Assembly (NCBI RefSeq): GCF_036669915.1
Contig: NC_089321.1
Location: 6,865,163 to 6,929,162, forward strand
Direction of reading: 5' to 3'
DNA length: 64,000 nucleotides
DNA from: Pocillopora verrucosa
Lineage: Eukaryota; Cnidaria; Anthozoa; Scleractinia; Pocilloporidae
Made by a program: the position numbers and the translations under genes. Below the pieces are notes generated by a model that saw only the letters and a list, made by a program, of their open reading frames with translations, was not told the origin of the DNA and searched no databases. Every line of letters begins with the position of its first letter. Position 1 is the stretch's first letter. Below, one piece after another: positions 58,925-64,000 of this stretch.

Positions 58925-61900
58925 TTATTCATCAAAAGCAAAAGCGTCCCTTTTTTGTCTTGATTTCTGTGGTAAGGAATCTTCGGGGTCTTGGTAGTAT
59001 CTGCGTGACCTCAAAGTATGTCTGGAAGGTGTTACGGCTGACACAGGAGTCGAACACTTAACTTTTCGACCTTTGAAGTGTGATTTTTCAAGGGGTGGTG
59101 ACGCAAACGCATTGACGTCATAAATCCACGTGGCTCTCCGACTCTTTCGAGAAGAGCCCGCGAGTGGTGACGGGCTGGAACTTGACGAGCTGTTGATTAG
59201 ACGAGATCTCGGCGAAGTTCGAATACTGGAAACGCTCTTCAACGGCTTTAAGGCTGGAAATTTCTCTCTGCGTTTTTCTTTCAAAGTATGTTGGGAAGGT
59301 GTTCTCGCTGACACAGGAGTCAAACACCGAACTTGTCGACCTTTGGAGCTTGAAGTTGCAGGAGGTGGTGACGCAAACGCATTGACGTCAGAAGTCCACG
59401 TGGCTCTCCGACTTTTTCGAAAAGGACCGGCGAGTGGTGACGGGAAGGAACTTGGTGAGCTGTTGATTGGACGAGCTCTCGGAGAAGTTCGAATTGTGGA
59501 ATGGCCCTTCAATGGCTTTAAGGATGGAAATTTCTTTCTGTCCTTTTCTTTCGCTGATGATTGCACATTGCGGTCTTTTTGCTGCCCTACAATTTGAGAA
59601 TTCTTGTATTCCTTAAGTGAAAGTTCCATGATCCGACGTATCTTGACCCGTTCTTCAATAGTTTCGTACAGAGCATTGTCCTGGAATCCACTTGGAGCTG
59701 GTTCGGATAAAAAAGATGGCCCTTCCTGTTTGCTCAGGAACAAACCATCAACTTCTGTTGTAAATGAAGTTCCTTTTTCGATATTACTTTCTCTCACTGA
59801 TCGAAGTCTCTTAGGAGCTCCAGTTTTAACAGGGGTAACTTTTTGGGGACACTGGAAAGAGCAATCTACCTCCGTCGCTACATCTGATTTCCTTCGCTTC
59901 GTTGGCCTCCCTACTTCTGGCTGAAGGTCCTCAGATTTACGCTTTCGTCTCCAGTTAATGTTAGTAGACGACGTCACGGAGTCCTCTACTTGCTCGGAGA
60001 CTTCTGTCTGAAAATTCTCTGAATTTAGCCTCCGCGTCCAGCTGGAGATGTTGAACGGCGACGTTACTGCAAAGTCATCTTCGTCATCTTCTCCGTCAGT
60101 GCTGCCAGCCACTGTACTGAAAACATCGTCATCCTCATCAAAATCGTCAGTATCTACTTCGGGTATGCTGTCCACTATGGACGTTTTTGCTGTACTTGGC
60201 CGTGAGTCAAGTAAGTTGCTATTGTGAATCTCGACTGAAGTTGTAGGCCTTATCTTTCTTAACACTGTGGCGGCTTTATTTTGTTCAATCTCCATATCTC
60301 CGTCAAAATGTCCCTTCCCGACATCTATTATCTCTATCTTTTCGACCACCGGTTCTTCTTCCCTTCCAATATTTTTCTCAACTACCGTGTCCTCGTCACT
60401 AGTTTTAACCTCCTCGATAGTGTCATTATCCTGAGTATCTCCCAGAGTGGCCTCATCAGAACCACCATTCATACTCTCCACAATGGAGTTGATCCTATAA
60501 CTCAAATCTTCTCCTTCAGATGAAAACGAACCAAGGAACTGCGGCACATCAAAGCCATAAAAGTCCTCCTCCTCCTCGTCATCTGACTCAAACAACCGAG
60601 TAACACCAGATCGTTTCTTACCATGTTTGGCGAGAAAAGCTGCAGAATGGTAATCTTTTTTGATGCGTGGGCTGCCTTCCAAGAGTTTAATTCCTGAATA
60701 TTTACTCGTCGCGCAGTAGTCAGCGCTTTTTATGCGTGGGGGTGACCCACGAACGGTAGTTATAGAAACATCTCCCAAAGATACAATTGTATCTGATGAA
60801 AAGGAAGGATCCGTTATTTTGTCGACGTCGTCAACAGCAACCTCTTGCAAGTTTCTCCCAGCTGAAAGCATACCAGACACACCCATGCTGTACTTGTCAT
60901 GAGTGGGACCACTTCGAGGGCTACCAGAGGTGGACCTTAAATCGGCCTCAGATGAGAATTCTTTCACGTGAAAGGCCTCTCCACAACAAGGCGTGTTCTC
61001 TTGGATTTTTATCTGTCCCTTATTCCCTCCTTTCACCTTTTTCTTTGATGTCCTTGTTTGGAGACTTTGTACTGACTGAGATCTTTGTTTTGGACTTCTG
61101 AATTTTGATTTAACACTGGTAAAGTCCGTGGAAACAGTTCTCTCCCTCCGCTCACGATAACTCTCAGGGCTGTCGGGGATTTTGTGTTTTAACTTGGTCT
61201 TGTTACAAAGCTTAGAGTCACACTTATCTTGTTCTACGTGTTTTCTCAAGCTATACCTTCCACTTCCCGCTGAAGTTTCATTTGAAAAGCCTGATTTCTC
61301 CGAGCTTGCAGGAGAGGGACAGTGATCCAGTGTTGGCGTACTGGAGAGATCATTTTCGTCGTCATCCGAGAGAGCGTCCTCAGCAGGAGGTCCTTTCGAT
61401 GACGTTTCTCCACTTGAACTCTGAATACTCTCGGTGTCAGAAGAATTTGAGTGTACATCTCGCAAAGGCCTTTTCCTGTTAACACACAACTTTCTACAAT
61501 CAGACAACTTCACCTCTACTTGTGAGGAATCTTTCGAGTCATGAAAACAGCTCTTTGTGCTTTGGCTTACTTCGATATCTTCTGTAGTTTCGCTAACTTC
61601 ATTTTTCGACGTGAGAAGTTTTCTTTGTGGCTTAGACTCTACACAGCTATGCGGGCAAACGCTCGAATCTACTTTCTTCTTCCCCAGCTTTACTTCTGCT
61701 GCTAGTCTCGGAGAATTCGATGAAGATGCTTTTCTGGTCTTCTCTTTGTCATCTAAATCACTGGGCGACTGTGTCATTGTAGCTGGAGCTGACTTAACTC
61801 GTGATCGTGTACATCTAACAACGCTGTCGTTATTAGCATTGGCTATCGTAGTTTCTTGTTGATCGCTCGACGCTTTTCCACTCTTTTTCGTCTCCCTTGT

Positions 61901-63641
61901 GACAATTTTATCACAGGGTTGTTTTCTTCTTCGTGTTTTCTGCTCTCCTTTTTCCTCCCCTGTTTTTGGCGATCCAGATCTTTTGGGTCGCGAAATACTA
62001 CCATTCGAAGGAGCTGAAAGACAGGACATTTCCAGACTTTCCATCTGAGTGTCTTCCGGTATAGTTTCCGGCGAAGTATCGAAATTTGGTTTTCTGTCAC
62101 AGAGTCCACCACGATTCCCACTTGCAGCAGAGCTACGACACGACCCCATGGAACCTTCCATTCCAATATCTTGTCCCAAACTTTTCGAACCACTTGCCTC
62201 ACACGACTTAACAGCATTCTCTTTTTCATTTTCTGTAGGCATCTCCACATGAGCAGACGCATGGCCCCCATCCTCTTGACATGATTCATGATGACTTTCC
62301 TTCGTAGCTGACCTTAGGCATAACCTTTTCCGACTTTCCATCCTGATTTCCGACTCTTGTTGTACTTCTGTTTCAAGTGACGTCATCTTGCCTTTTTGCA
62401 TGTCACTCTCTGTCGCGGGAGCTTCACGGATCATGATGGAATTTTTCAGCTTGACAACCGATGCATCCCGCGTACTTCTGGGACTCTCCATATCTACTTT
62501 TTGCTCTATGTCTTGAATTATTTCCACATGAGATTCATCTAGCTGCTCTTTTTCATCGCAACAATCGGACAACTTTTCTCTTCTAGCAGATCGAATGTTC
62601 TTTGATTTAGGACTTTCTCCTTGGGTGTTTTGTTTGCTCTCTCCTTGTGAACGAGAAGCATGAGTAATGAGATAGTCAACGCTATACTTTTTCTCAAGAG
62701 TTTCCATCTCAATGTTGCTTTTTAGTTGTTCATCTGCTATCTGATTTGTAGACTCGATAGTTTCACAAGGATTTTCCTTTCCAGCTTGCCTTAGACGTGT
62801 TCTCCCGATATTTTTATGTTGGAGCTCCAGTCTGGACTCGTCTGACGAACTAGCTTTACATTTAACCAGGTCGACTTCACCTCTATCAGAATGGGGTCTT
62901 CTAGGTCGAAGCTTCGTTCGGACAACGCTGTCTTCGTCACAACTCGCAATGTTACAACGAAAAACACTCGACTTAGGTTGTTGGTTAACTTTACTACCAT
63001 CCTCGCCGGAAGATCCTTGTTCATGGGTGTGCATTTTCGCATCTGCACTCTTTTTCTCCACATTTTGGGCGGGAGATACTCTCTTTCTTCTTTTAGATTG
63101 GCTCTTCTCGAGGTCTTCACGAGATGCGGGAGAAGACGCATATTTATCGCTTTTAGAACACGTCGCAGTAGGACTTAAAGACGACGACCGTACTCTGGTG
63201 TTGGTTACCCGTTCTGAAGCTGTCTTCACACTCGTTTTCACCAAGTTTACACGCCTTTCTCTAAAATACCCAACTGTACGTGCGGATGCATCCTCTCCTG
63301 GGCTGTTCGTTTTGCTTTCAGAGCGTCTGGGACTGCTGCGCAATTCTCGCCTTTCAGCCTCTTTGACCTCAAAAGAACCTTTGCCGATTCTCCGTCCTGA
63401 CGTTTTCCTTGGAGTATCATAATCAGTACAATTCCTCTCGGGGGTGGAGTTGGTGGCAGATGTGCGACAAACAGGTCTCTCATGCGAGGGGTTGATGGGT
63501 GTTTGACAGCCTTCATTTTCCTTGAAGCCTTGGTCTGGAGGAGTTTGATACACCGGAATCATTTCCTGGTTATTTTGCTTTGATGGTGTTTTTTCTTCAG
63601 CTTCAACCGCGACGGAGTTTTGAGAACCAGGAATTTCAGTC
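58925..63641 (-). CDS. Very long Ser/Pro/Lys-rich protein of unknown function, last exon
   Basis: One uninterrupted 4.7-kb frame ends at TAA 58925. It opens at an acceptor (TTTAG|GACTGAAATTCC) at 63641 in phase 1, so earlier exons lie to the right of the window. The visible part is about 1,571 residues. An ATG at 63562 is internal, not a proven start. I do not recognise the family. Composition is disordered: many SP/TP sites, KRRK and RRKRK clusters, and acidic runs such as ESDDEEEED and DTDDFDEDDDV. Around residue 1000 from that ATG an acidic block is followed by FYGFDVPQFLG, one of the few hydrophobic spots. The last ~180 residues are two 90-residue repeats with KSRRATW and DVNAFASPP. SP/TP density and basic clusters fit a nuclear, kinase-regulated chromatin or replication protein, but this is inference. 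Confidence 0.75.
59012..59551 (-). repeat. 270-bp tandem duplication in the large exon
   Basis: GAGCTGTTGATT starts at 59187 and again at 59457, and CAAAGTATGT at 59013 and 59283, a constant 270-bp offset. The two 90-residue units share KFPxLKPLK, SxIRTSPRxRxINSS, SPLAG, RKSRRATW, DVNAFASPP and TPVSAxTPSxHTL. Confidence 0.9.
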
Positions 63642-64000
63642 CTAAATCATGAGAACGGAGGGAAAGAAATGAATAAACTACACTGTACAGTTCAAGTAAC
63701 TGACTGAAAATTTAAAAGCTATAATTATGTGCACACTTGTATTTATTTAACCTTCTGTAGTCAAAATGCGATTTTCCCAAACATTTAAAGATACAAAGCA
63801 TTGAAAGATAGAAGTAGCTATGTTGAGAAGAGCTTTAGGAAATAATGCGCGGAACAAGTAGCCTTCACCAAACCTGTCTCGCTTTCACTGTAAAAACAGG
63901 TCTTAGAATATGCCTATAGATTGAAGACATTTTGCAATACCTTCCTGCAATATTTTCATAAGTTTACATTTACACACTTCACCCCCAATGGAGAAAGATA
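63642..64000. other. Intron of the large unknown gene (right edge)
   Basis: AT-rich sequence upstream of the acceptor at 63641. No exon was seen before the window ends. Confidence 0.5.

Noticed and set aside
59130-63422. Several plus-strand open frames of 100-157 codons opposite the large exon
   Set aside because: They are antisense shadows of the long minus-strand frame and its repeats, with no independent start or splice context.

Overview
The window is animal nuclear DNA: AT-rich and intron-dense, with GT-AG introns, canonical metazoan genes and many short non-coding repeats. The repeat families (foldback elements ending in CCCTTTAACTCCCA-like termini, elements starting ATTTTACAGCTGTG, and tRNA-headed SINEs) together with the compact, ancestrally split genes suggest an anthozoan cnidarian, most likely a stony coral. 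That assignment is inference. Exon models below were read by hand from open frames, splice sites and phase continuity.

Layout. Positions 263-11111 (minus) carry an extended synaptotagmin (ESYT2-like) whose last exon or exons lie beyond the left edge. About 6 kb without a recognisable gene follows, holding dispersed repeats. PDIA4/ERp72 (17340-24235, minus) and HPRT1 (25191-30495, plus) are divergent neighbours sharing a 955-bp spacer that contains an ER-stress-element-like site. MRPL43 (31293-32172, plus) follows HPRT1. A tandem pair of secretin-family (class B1) GPCR genes, both minus, occupies 34462-44036 and 47803-54607. They share intron phases and identical exon lengths through most of the receptor but have unrelated C-terminal tails. 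After a 4.3-kb gene-poor stretch, a single 4.7-kb exon (58925-63641, minus) encodes most of a very long, low-complexity, Ser/Pro/Lys-rich protein that I do not recognise.

The genes are not an operon. They are unrelated housekeeping functions (membrane contact sites, ER oxidative folding, purine salvage, mitochondrial translation) beside a locally duplicated receptor pair. The most unusual sequence is at repeats that touch splice sites. In receptor A a 41-bp unit containing the TM6 exon donor is present four times in tandem. In HPRT1 a ~140-bp minisatellite runs to about 20 bp from the exon 2 acceptor. Other points are two extra introns in HPRT1 that exactly subdivide the vertebrate exons, duplicated two-exon thioredoxin modules in PDIA4, a 31-residue in-frame duplication in the tail of receptor B, and a 90-residue tandem duplication at the end of the unknown large protein. 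No CRISPR array, viral gene, rRNA or convincing tRNA gene was seen.
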